A stretch of 64,000 nt of DNA from assembly GCF_019218295.1 (NCBI RefSeq), contig NZ_JAHUZF010000006.1, positions 1,550,001 to 1,614,000 on the forward strand, given 5' to 3'. This DNA is from Maritimibacter sp. DP1N21-5. GTDB lineage: Bacteria; Pseudomonadota; Alphaproteobacteria; Rhodobacterales; Rhodobacteraceae. Of this stretch, positions 15,767 to 24,781 are shown piece by piece; positions within the stretch are counted from its first letter, which is position 1; the number at the start of each line of letters is the position of its first letter. Position numbers and translations under genes: made by a program. The notes beneath the pieces are model-generated. The model was not told the origin of the DNA and did not search any database. It worked only from the letters and a program-made list of their open reading frames with translations.

Positions 15767-18130
15767 ATGCGCGCGCTCGACCGGAAACTCACGCGCGACA
15801 TCAGGCGGCTCTGGGCGCAAGCTCTGGCCATCGCGGCGGTCCTGTCGGTGGGCGTCATGATCATGGTCATGGCCTTCGGCACCCAGCGCAGCCTGACGGA
15901 AACGCGCGACACATTCTATGACCGGGCCCGGTTCGCCGACATCTGGGCGACCGCCGCCCGTGCGCCCCGGTCCCTGACGGAAGAGATCGCGGCCATCCCC
16001 GGCGTCGCGCGGCTCGAGGCGCGGGTTTCGACCTCCGCCGTGCTCGACCTTCCCGACATGGCCGACCCGGTCATGGCGCAGGTCCTGTCGATCCCGCCCT
16101 CCGGCGCGCCCGAGATGAACGCCCTCATCGTGAAGGAAGGCCGCCTGCCCGGTTTCGGGCGCCGTGACGAGGTCGTGGTGAACGAAGCCTTCGCCAATGC
16201 GCACGACTACCGGCCGGGACAGGTGCTCTCCGTCACATTGAACGGCCAGAAACGCGACGTGACCATCACCGGGATCGTGCTCTCGCCCGAGTTCATCTAT
16301 ACCATCGGGCCGGGGTCGATCATGCCCGACGACGAACGCTTCGGGATCCTCTGGATGGCCGAGGACGTGCTGGCGGGTGCGCTGAACCTGGGCGGGGCCT
16401 TCAATTCCATCGCGCTTTCCGTCACCCGGGGCACCGCGCTCGCGCCGGTGCAGGATGCGCTGGACGACTTGCTCAAACCCTATGGCGGGACCGGCTCCTA
16501 TGACCGATCACAGCAGATGTCGAATGCCTTTCTGGACGGCGAACTCGAACAGCTCGGCGTCATGGCCCGGATCGTGCCGCCGATCTTCCTCGTGGTGAGC
16601 GCCTTTCTGGTCAACATGGTTCTGGGACGGATGATACAGTTGGAGCGCGAGCAGATCGGGCTTCTCAAGGCGCTTGGCTATTCGACTGTCGAGATCGCCT
16701 TCCACTACCTCAAACTCTCCCTCGGGATCGGGGCGATCGGCGTCGTGATCGGGTGGCTCGCCGGGCTCGCCGCATCACAGGCGATGGCCTCGGTCTATGT
16801 CGAATATTTCCATTTCCCCTATCTCGTCTTCGTCCAGCGCCCCTCGGTCTATGTCATCGGGGCGAGCGCGGGGCTTGCGGCGGCGGGGATCGGAGCACTG
16901 CTCGCGGTGCGCCGGATCGCTGGCCTGTCGCCCGCCGTCGCCATGTCACCCCCTGCCCCAACGCGCTTCCGGCGCGGGCTTTTCGACCGGATGATCGTGA
17001 TCCTGCGGCCAAGGCAGCCGACCATGATGATCCTGCGCGCCATAGGGCGGTGGCCGCTTCGGGCGGCGCTCACCTCGCTGGGCATTTCTGTTTCGGGGGC
17101 GATCATCGTCGCGGGGCTTTTCATGTTCGACAGTTTCGACGAATTGCTCGACGTCGCCTTCGTCCAGGCCAACCGGCAGGACGCCATCCTGACCTTCGCC
17201 GCTCCGCGACCGGAGGTGGTCCTGGACGCGGTCGAAGACCTTCCCGGCGTTCTGATGAGCGAAGGCAGCCTCACCCTGCCCGCCCGGCTTCACCACGGGC
17301 ATCTGACGCGCACCGTCGGCATCGAGGCCGCTCGGCCCGGCAATGATCTCGTGCGCGTGTTCGACGGCGACGCCCGGGTCGAGGTCGCGCCCGAAAACGG
17401 CATCGTTCTGGCCAAGCGACTGGCCGCGCATCTGGACGCCAAACCCGGCGACGTGATCGAGATCGAGTTCCTGCAGGAGGGCGAAGACCGTTTCCCGGTC
17501 GTCATCACCGGCACCGTCGCCCAGTTTTTCGGGCTCTCGGCCTATATGGAGCTCGACACCGTTTCCGCGCTCCTAAATCAGGCCCCGCGGGTGAGCCTCG
17601 CCAATGTGGAAATCGACACGGCCCGGTCGGAGGACCTGTTCGAAGCGTTCAAATCGGCCCCCGCCATTTCCGGCATCACCTATATGTCCGAGATCCGGCG
17701 CGGCTTCGATGAAACCATCGCGCAGAGCGCGGGTATCACGATGACGGTCTATACCTTCATGGCTGCCCTCATCGCGATCGGCGTCGTCTATAACTCTGCG
17801 CGCATCCAGCTGTCGGAACGGGCCCGCGAATTGGCGAGCCTGCGCATCCTCGGCTTCACCCGGGGCGAGGTTAGCTACATCCTGCTCGGTGAGCTTTTCA
17901 TCCTGACCGCCGTCGCCATTCCGGTGGGTCTGGTCATGGGATACGGCATGGCCGCCGCCATGGTGCAGAGCTTTGAAAGCGACCTCTACGCACTGCCGCT
18001 CATCGTCACGGAAACCACCTATTGGCGCGCGGCGGGGGTCGTCACCGGCGCGACGCTCGTCTCGGCACTGATCGTGCGCCGCAGAATCGACCGCATGGAT
18101 CTCGTCGCGGTCATGAAAACCAGGGAGTAA
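15767..18130 (+). CDS. ABC transporter permease with two FtsX domains
   Basis: A 787-residue inner membrane permease. An N-terminal transmembrane helix (about residues 20-40) is followed by a large periplasmic domain, three helices of a first FtsX domain (about 265-395), a second anchoring helix, a second periplasmic domain and a second FtsX domain (about 655-780) ending DRMDLVAVMKTRE. This duplicated layout is like LolE-type or YknZ-like exporters, where the periplasmic parts move substrate or signal from the outer face. The ATG at 15767 was preferred over a GTG at 15758 that overlaps the upstream stop. With the ATPase and the adaptor downstream it forms a three-gene MacAB-like exporter; substrate unknown. 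Confidence 0.9.
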   Translation: MRALDRKLTRDIRRLWAQALAIAAVLSVGVMIMVMAFGTQRSLTETRDTFYDRARFADIWATAARAPRSLTEEIAAIPGVARLEARVSTSAVLDLPDMADPVMAQVLSIPPSGAPEMNALIVKEGRLPGFGRRDEVVVNEAFANAHDYRPGQVLSVTLNGQKRDVTITGIVLSPEFIYTIGPGSIMPDDERFGILWMAEDVLAGALNLGGAFNSIALSVTRGTALAPVQDALDDLLKPYGGTGSYDRSQQMSNAFLDGELEQLGVMARIVPPIFLVVSAFLVNMVLGRMIQLEREQIGLLKALGYSTVEIAFHYLKLSLGIGAIGVVIGWLAGLAASQAMASVYVEYFHFPYLVFVQRPSVYVIGASAGLAAAGIGALLAVRRIAGLSPAVAMSPPAPTRFRRGLFDRMIVILRPRQPTMMILRAIGRWPLRAALTSLGISVSGAIIVAGLFMFDSFDELLDVAFVQANRQDAILTFAAPRPEVVLDAVEDLPGVLMSEGSLTLPARLHHGHLTRTVGIEAARPGNDLVRVFDGDARVEVAPENGIVLAKRLAAHLDAKPGDVIEIEFLQEGEDRFPVVITGTVAQFFGLSAYMELDTVSALLNQAPRVSLANVEIDTARSEDLFEAFKSAPAISGITYMSEIRRGFDETIAQSAGITMTVYTFMAALIAIGVVYNSARIQLSERARELASLRILGFTRGEVSYILLGELFILTAVAIPVGLVMGYGMAAAMVQSFESDLYALPLIVTETTYWRAAGVVTGATLVSALIVRRRIDRMDLVAVMKTRE

Positions 18131-18133
18131 GGC

Positions 18134-19342
18134 ATGAACCTCAGAACCATTGTGATCGGAGCCGTTGTCGCAGCGGTCGTCGGTGGTGCCGTCTGGGTCT
18201 CGCTCCAGCCGGAGGTGGTGCCAGTGGACATGGCCACCGTGTCGTCCGGACCGATGGAAGTCACCGTGAACGCCGAAGGCACGACTCGCGTGCGCGACGT
18301 CTATGAAGTGGCCGCGCCGCTCTCGGGAACCGTGGCCCGCTCCCCGGTGTCGGTCGGGGACCGCGTGACCATGGGTGAAACGGTCATCGCCCGGATTCAG
18401 CCCGGCGAACCCGCGTTCCTCGACGATCGCGCACGTGCGCAGGCCGAGGCGGCCGTTGCCCAGGCCGAGGCCGCGCTCGCGCTCGCCCAGACACAGATCA
18501 CCGTCGCCGAAGCCGACCTCAGCAACGCGCAACGCACCCTCAATCGTGTCGTGGACCTCTACGAACGCGGGACGGTCCCGGAAGCCCAGCTGGAGAATGC
18601 AACAACCGCGGTCGACATCGCCGCCGCGACGCTCGACAGCGCGCATGCCTCGGCCCAGATGCGCGAGAGCGAGGTCGCTGCCTCGCGAGCCGTCCTCACG
18701 CAGCCCGGCGAAAAGGCCAGCGTCGAGAGCGAGGATTGCTGCATCGACCTCCACGCGCCGGTGTCGGGCACGGTCCTGTCCGTCGCCTCGGTGTCGTCGC
18801 GGCCCGTCGTGGCGGGAACCCCGCTTCTCGAGATCGGCCCCACCGAGGATCTGGAAATCGTGGTCGAGCTTCTGTCCACGGATGCCGTCCGGCTGAAAAC
18901 CGGTGCGCTCGCACATATCGAGCGCTGGGGGGGCGACGAAAGCCTCACCGCGCGGGTACGGGAGATCGAGCCAGCCGCCTTCACCAAGGTCTCGGCCCTG
19001 GGGATCGAAGAGCAAAGGGTCCGGGTGATCCTCGATTTCGCGGATAATGAAGAGGTTCCGCCTCTGGGCCATAACTTCCGGGTCTATGCGAGGGTGGTCG
19101 AATGGTCATCGGACGACACCGTGCAGGTGCCGATTTCAGCCCTCTTTCGCACCGGGAACGACTGGTCCGTCTTCACGGTGTCTGGTGGCGTCGCCGTTCT
19201 GACCCAAGTAACGCTTGGCCGTCGAAATTCAGATATGGCGCAGGTCATTAGCGGCATTTCCGCCGGAGACACGGTGATTACGCATCCCAGCGACAGGATC
19301 GCGGACGGGGTCCTGATTGAAGCGCGTGACACCGGATCGTAA
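18134..19342 (+). CDS. Periplasmic adaptor subunit (HlyD/MacA family)
   Basis: A 402-residue membrane fusion protein anchored by one N-terminal helix (residues 5-25). A lipoyl half-motif, ARSPVSVGDRVTMGETVIARI, precedes a long Ala-rich coiled-coil hairpin (about 100-190, AEAAVAQAEAALALAQTQI) and a second lipoyl half (APVSGTVLSVASVSSRPV), then beta-barrel and membrane-proximal domains. Such adaptors connect an inner membrane pump to a TolC-type channel; the nearest in the window is tolC at 4991. It starts 3 nt after the permease stop with AGGGAG as ribosome site. Confidence 0.92.
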   Translation: MNLRTIVIGAVVAAVVGGAVWVSLQPEVVPVDMATVSSGPMEVTVNAEGTTRVRDVYEVAAPLSGTVARSPVSVGDRVTMGETVIARIQPGEPAFLDDRARAQAEAAVAQAEAALALAQTQITVAEADLSNAQRTLNRVVDLYERGTVPEAQLENATTAVDIAAATLDSAHASAQMRESEVAASRAVLTQPGEKASVESEDCCIDLHAPVSGTVLSVASVSSRPVVAGTPLLEIGPTEDLEIVVELLSTDAVRLKTGALAHIERWGGDESLTARVREIEPAAFTKVSALGIEEQRVRVILDFADNEEVPPLGHNFRVYARVVEWSSDDTVQVPISALFRTGNDWSVFTVSGGVAVLTQVTLGRRNSDMAQVISGISAGDTVITHPSDRIADGVLIEARDTGS

Positions 19343-19351
19343 GTAAACGAC

Positions 19352-19990
19352 CTAAACCGGACCTCGCCCCTCGATCTTCGCCATGAAGCGCGCGAGGTCG
19401 CGGCCCGCTGCCGCCTGTCCGGTGAAGGTCATCACATAGCCCGGAACCCGCGCGAGCCGGGTCTCCATGTCCTCGCGCACCTGCATAGAAATGTAGCCGA
19501 TCTGGACCAGATAGATCGTGCGCGCCCTCACGTCCGCGTCCTGCGGCTCGAACCCGAATCGCTCGAACATCGCCCGGATCGCGGCCAGCCTGCGCTCGTC
19601 GGCCCGGGCGACCCGCGCCGCTGCATCGGGCGATTCATGGGCCCATCCCCGCACCGCGAAATCGAACCGCGCCTCGAACCCGCCCCCGTCCAGAAACTCG
19701 GCAATGAGCATCAAGACCGCCTCGCAGATGCTGTCGGCATAGGCCTCTGTCGCCTTGACGAGAACCTCCGTATTGGTCGCTTCCCAATCGTCGAGAAGCG
19801 CGTCGAGCAATGCCGCGCGGTCCTTGAAGAACCAGTAGAAACTGGTCCGGGATAGCGACAAGCCGGCAGCCAGCGGCTGGATCTTCACCGCCCCGATGCC
19901 CCCGTCGATCAGGGCCTGTCGCGCGGCCTCGAGCCACCCTTCCCGCGACCCGCGCCAACCGGTCGCCTCTTCTGACGTCTCTTCCATCAT
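19352..19990 (-). CDS. TetR family transcriptional regulator
   Basis: A 212-residue one-domain-pair repressor. The helix-turn-helix is GIGAVKIQPLAAGLSLSRTS followed by FYWFFKDRAALLDALL (residues 30-65), a normal TetR DNA-binding region. The C-terminal helical domain is of TetR_C type with no recognisable ligand signature. Two ATG codons in tandem (19990, 19987) make the exact start ambiguous. It diverges from the DgcA-like gene across 112 nt and ends 9 nt from the adaptor gene on the other strand, so control of the demethylation cluster is the simplest reading. A dyad in the shared region is listed separately. Confidence 0.88.
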   Translation of the reverse strand: MMEETSEEATGWRGSREGWLEAARQALIDGGIGAVKIQPLAAGLSLSRTSFYWFFKDRAALLDALLDDWEATNTEVLVKATEAYADSICEAVLMLIAEFLDGGGFEARFDFAVRGWAHESPDAAARVARADERRLAAIRAMFERFGFEPQDADVRARTIYLVQIGYISMQVREDMETRLARVPGYVMTFTGQAAAGRDLARFMAKIEGRGPV

Positions 19991-20043
19991 GCCGCGACCC
20001 TAGTCCCTGACCCCCGCCACCGCAAGAAAATGGTCAGCCATGA

Positions 20044-20062
20044 ACTCAAACTTGACATGAGT
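20044..20062. promoter_or_regulatory. Candidate TetR operator overlapping a -35 box
   Basis: ACTCA (20044-20048) and TGAGT (20058-20062) form an inverted repeat with a 9-nt centre. A consensus TTGACA -35 box (20052-20057) for the plus-strand gene lies inside the dyad, so binding would block the promoter; the matching -10 near 20075 is poor. Confidence 0.4.
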
Positions 20063-20102
20063 GAACATTTTCGGAATCCATGGTACGAACACAGGAGTCC
20101 CC

Positions 20103-22139
20103 ATGTCGAGCGATCCCCTCCTCCAGCCCTACACGCTCAAGCATCTGACGCTGAAGAACCGTCTGATGATCACCAGCCACGAACCGGCCTATCCAGAAGA
20201 CGGCATGCCCAAGGAGCGATACCGCGCCTATCATGTCGAACGGGCGCGCGCCGGGGTGGCGCTGACGATGACCGCAGGCTCCGCCAGCGTCAGCCGCGAT
20301 AGCCCGCCGGTGTTCAACAACGTCATCGCCTGGAAAGACGAGGTCGTCGGTTGGATGCGCCAGCTTACGGACGAATGCCACGACCATGGCGCGGCGGTGA
20401 TGATCCAGCTCAGCCATCTCGGGCGGCGCACCCGCTGGGACAAGGCCGACTGGCTGCCCGTCGTCAGCTCCAGCCATGAACGCGAGGTCGCCCACCGGGC
20501 CTTTCCCAAGCGCGCCGAGGACTGGGACATCGCCCGGATCATCATGGACTACGCCGACGCGGCGGAGCGCATGAAAGAGGCGGGGCTCGATGGGATCGAG
20601 CTCGAGGCCTATGGCCACCTTATGGAGCAGTTCACCTCGCCCCTCACGAACACGCTCGACGCGCCCTATGGCGGTTCCACGGAAAACCGGATGCGGTTCA
20701 TGATGGACACGCTGAAGGCGATCCGCGAACGCGTGGGACCGGAGTTCATCGTCGGCGTGCGCTACTCCGGCGACGAGATGCTGGCAGGCGGCTTGACCAA
20801 GGAAGACGGGCTCGACATCTCGCAGCGTTTGAAGAACAGCGGGCTCGTGGACTTCCTCAATGTCGTGCGCGGGCATATCGACACCGATCCGGGGTTGACC
20901 GACCTCATTCCGGTTCAGGGCATGCGCGCCTCGCCGCACCTTGATTTTGCAGGTGAAATCCGGGCCGCCACCGCCTTTCCGACATTCCATGCGGCCAAGA
21001 TCCAGGATGTCGCGACGGCGCGCCATGCAATTGTCAGCGGCAAGCTCGACATGGTCGGCATGACCCGTGCGCATATGGCGGACCCGCATATCGTGGCCAA
21101 GATCCTGCGCGGTGAAGAAGACCGGATCCGGCCTTGTGTCGGTGCGAATTACTGTCTCGACCGGATCTATCAGGGCGGCATGGCGCTCTGCCTGCACAAC
21201 CCCTCGACCGGTCGCGAAGTGGAACAGCCGCACGAGATCGAGCCGGCAACCACCCGGCGCCGGGTGGTCATCGTCGGCGCGGGCCCGGCAGGGCTCGAAG
21301 CGGGACGGGTCGCGGCCCTGCGCGGGCACGAGGTCATCATCCACGAAGCCGCGAACGAAGCGGGTGGACAGGTGCGGCTGACCGCACAGACCCCGCGTCG
21401 TGCCGAGATGATGCAGCTCATCCAGTGGCGACTGGCGGAATGCGAACGCCTCGGTGTCATCTTCCGGTTCAACAGCTACGCCGACGCCGAGACGGTCCGC
21501 GCACAGGCCCCCGACGTCGTGATCGTCGCTACCGGCGGCCTGCCCCACACCGAAGTTCTGTCCGATGGGAACGACCTGGCCATAAGCGCATGGGACATCC
21601 TGTCGGGTGACGTGCAGCCCGGATCGAACGTCCTGATCTATGACGACGCCGGCGATTACCCGGCGCTGCAGGCTGCCGAGAAGATCGCGGAATCCGGCGC
21701 CACGGTCGAAGTCATGACCCGTGACCGCACCTTCGCGCCCGAAGTCATGGCCATGTCGCTGACGCCCTCCATGCGCGAACTTCAGAAGCGCGACGTGACC
21801 TTCACGGTGACCTGGAAGCTCGACGCCCTGCGCCGGGAGGGCAATGAAATCGTCGCCAAGGTCGGCTCCGACTATGGCGGCGTGTCGCAGGAACGGCGCG
21901 TGGATCAGGTGGTCGTCAACCATGGCACCCGGCCGCTCGACGATCTTTACTTCGACCTGAGGCCGGGTTCGGTGAACCTTGGCGAGGTCGAATACGAGGC
22001 CATGATCCATCGCGCCCCGCAGACGATCGCGACCAACCCCGATGGGGCGTTTCAGCTTTTCCGCATCGGCGATGCGGTCGCGGCCCGCAACACGCATGCC
22101 GCGATCTATGACGCGCTTCGCACCCTGCGCACGATTTAG
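20103..22139 (+). CDS. DgcA-like NADH:flavin oxidoreductase / FAD protein
   Basis: A 678-residue two-part flavoenzyme of the old yellow enzyme / trimethylamine dehydrogenase family. Residues 1-350 form the FMN TIM barrel (PLLQPYTLKHLTLKNRLM at the start; YGGSTENRMRFMMDTL). A Cys-containing linker follows, then a nucleotide-binding domain with VVIVGAGPAGLEAGRVAALRG at about 390. The cluster loop reads RPCVGANYCLDR...ALC: three Cys, with Ala at the position of the second ligand in C-x2-C-x2-C-x12-C. In Pseudomonas, DgcA of the same family acts in dimethylglycine demethylation; the Rieske and reductase genes downstream make a similar role likely. ATG 20103 has AGGAG 7 nt upstream; an in-frame start at 20061 overlaps the operator. 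Confidence 0.82.
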   Translation: MSSDPLLQPYTLKHLTLKNRLMITSHEPAYPEDGMPKERYRAYHVERARAGVALTMTAGSASVSRDSPPVFNNVIAWKDEVVGWMRQLTDECHDHGAAVMIQLSHLGRRTRWDKADWLPVVSSSHEREVAHRAFPKRAEDWDIARIIMDYADAAERMKEAGLDGIELEAYGHLMEQFTSPLTNTLDAPYGGSTENRMRFMMDTLKAIRERVGPEFIVGVRYSGDEMLAGGLTKEDGLDISQRLKNSGLVDFLNVVRGHIDTDPGLTDLIPVQGMRASPHLDFAGEIRAATAFPTFHAAKIQDVATARHAIVSGKLDMVGMTRAHMADPHIVAKILRGEEDRIRPCVGANYCLDRIYQGGMALCLHNPSTGREVEQPHEIEPATTRRRVVIVGAGPAGLEAGRVAALRGHEVIIHEAANEAGGQVRLTAQTPRRAEMMQLIQWRLAECERLGVIFRFNSYADAETVRAQAPDVVIVATGGLPHTEVLSDGNDLAISAWDILSGDVQPGSNVLIYDDAGDYPALQAAEKIAESGATVEVMTRDRTFAPEVMAMSLTPSMRELQKRDVTFTVTWKLDALRREGNEIVAKVGSDYGGVSQERRVDQVVVNHGTRPLDDLYFDLRPGSVNLGEVEYEAMIHRAPQTIATNPDGAFQLFRIGDAVAARNTHAAIYDALRTLRTI

Positions 22140-22327
22140 GCAAATGGACGCTCTCATCGACGTGGAACGGGTCCGGTTTCCCAGCAAATCCGGCACAAGT
22201 CGCGAAGGCTTTTGTGAATGTCGGATTCGGCCCAATGAATCAGACCCGGTTCATGCCATTTGGCGACAAAGACCGGAGGTGCCGGGTCAGACGACTCAGT
22301 CATGATCCGCATCTCGAAACCTCTTAA

Positions 22328-23617
<1,290 letters not shown>

Positions 23618-23621
23618 GCGG

Positions 23622-24707
23622 ATGGCTGGCCAACCCGCCCTCACCGTCTCGGCCGACGCAGGCATCTGGAAAGACGACGAAATCCTCGAATGCTGCGCCG
23701 TGGTGCCCGAGGCCCCGAATGTCGCGACCTTCAGCTTTGTCTCGCCCTCGGGCGACGTGTTCCGCTATCTTCCCGGCCAGTTCGTGACGCTGGAACTGCC
23801 GGTGCCCGGCGGCACCGTGTGGCGCACCTATACGATCTCGTCCTCGCCCTCGCGCCCGCTCACGCTCGCCGTCACGGTCAAGGCGCAGGAGGGCTCAGTC
23901 GGCGGACGCTGGATGCTCGACCACCTGCGCCCCGGCATGAAGATCAAGGCGACCGGTCCGGCGGGCATCTTCACAATCCAGCCGCGCGAGCAGAAGAAAT
24001 ACCTGTTCATCTCGGCAGGCTCCGGCATCACGCCCACCCTGTCGATGACCACCTATCTCTACGACCGGGGTGCGGGCACGGACATCGTGTTCCTGCACTG
24101 CGCCAAACGTCCGAGCGACATCATCTGCCGCCAGCGGCTTGAAATGATGGCCGCGCGGGTGCCGGAACTGAAGCTCTATTTTCTCGTGGAGGAAGACGAC
24201 CCCTATCTGGTCTGGACGGGTCTGCGCGGGCGGCTCAATCAGCTCATGATCGGCCTCATCGCGGGCGACTACATGGAGCGCGAGGTCTACTGCTGCGGCC
24301 CCGAGCCCTTTATGAACGCAGTGCGCGAAATGCTCATCGGTCTTGGCTACGACATGGACCGCTATTCGCAGGAAACCTTTGTCGCGCCGGTGAAGACCGA
24401 GGAACAGCTTCCCGAGAACGACGACGTCGTGCTTGACGACGCCGCCGAGGCGAGCGTGACCTTCGCGACCTCCGAGATCACGGCGACCTGCTCGGAAACC
24501 GACACGCTTCTGGCCGTCGCCAGAGCCAACGGAATCGTCATCCCCTCCGGCTGCACCTTCGGCGTCTGCGGCACCTGCAAGACCCGCAAGCTCTCGGGCG
24601 AGGTCCACATGGTCCACAACGGCGGGATTTCCGACGACGACATCGAAGCGGGCTATGTGCTGGCCTGCTGCTCGCACCCCATCGGGGCGGTCGAACTCGA
24701 GGCCTGA
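23622..24707 (+). CDS. gbcB: Hybrid flavin/2Fe-2S reductase, GbcB-like
   Basis: A 361-residue electron transfer partner of the Rieske oxygenase. The FAD domain has RTYTISSSPS (residue 67), the NAD domain GSGITPTLSMT (about 130) and CCGPEPFM (about 225), and a C-terminal plant-type ferredoxin domain carries CTFGVCGTCKTRKLSG and a last Cys in LACCSHP. The FAD-NAD-ferredoxin order is that of GbcB and related class IA/III reductases. It starts 4 nt after gbcA, and a strong terminator closes the operon 16 nt after its stop. Confidence 0.87.
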   Translation: MAGQPALTVSADAGIWKDDEILECCAVVPEAPNVATFSFVSPSGDVFRYLPGQFVTLELPVPGGTVWRTYTISSSPSRPLTLAVTVKAQEGSVGGRWMLDHLRPGMKIKATGPAGIFTIQPREQKKYLFISAGSGITPTLSMTTYLYDRGAGTDIVFLHCAKRPSDIICRQRLEMMAARVPELKLYFLVEEDDPYLVWTGLRGRLNQLMIGLIAGDYMEREVYCCGPEPFMNAVREMLIGLGYDMDRYSQETFVAPVKTEEQLPENDDVVLDDAAEASVTFATSEITATCSETDTLLAVARANGIVIPSGCTFGVCGTCKTRKLSGEVHMVHNGGISDDDIEAGYVLACCSHPIGAVELEA

Positions 24708-24723
24708 CGCACCCTTCGAATTG

Positions 24724-24759
24724 AAAACGACCGCGCCTGCAAGAGCGCGGTCGTTTTTT
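24724..24759 (+). terminator. Bidirectional terminator between gbcB and nrdJ
   Basis: AAAACGACCGCGC (24724-24736) pairs with GCGCGGTCGTTTT (24745-24757) across an 8-nt loop, followed by more T. On the minus strand the mirror image also ends in TTTT, so it can serve the convergent nrdJ. Confidence 0.93.
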
Positions 24760-24781
24760 GCTGTCCGGTCGGGCTACGCCC

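Noticed and set aside
17573..19072. Long minus-strand open frame (about 499 codons) opposite the permease and adaptor genes
   Set aside because: Rich in His, Asp, Gly and Arg without domain motifs; it is the antisense shadow of GC-rich genes.
20046..22235. Minus-strand open frame of about 729 codons opposite the DgcA-like gene
   Set aside because: Antisense shadow; no ribosome site, no recognisable motif, and the plus-strand protein is clear.
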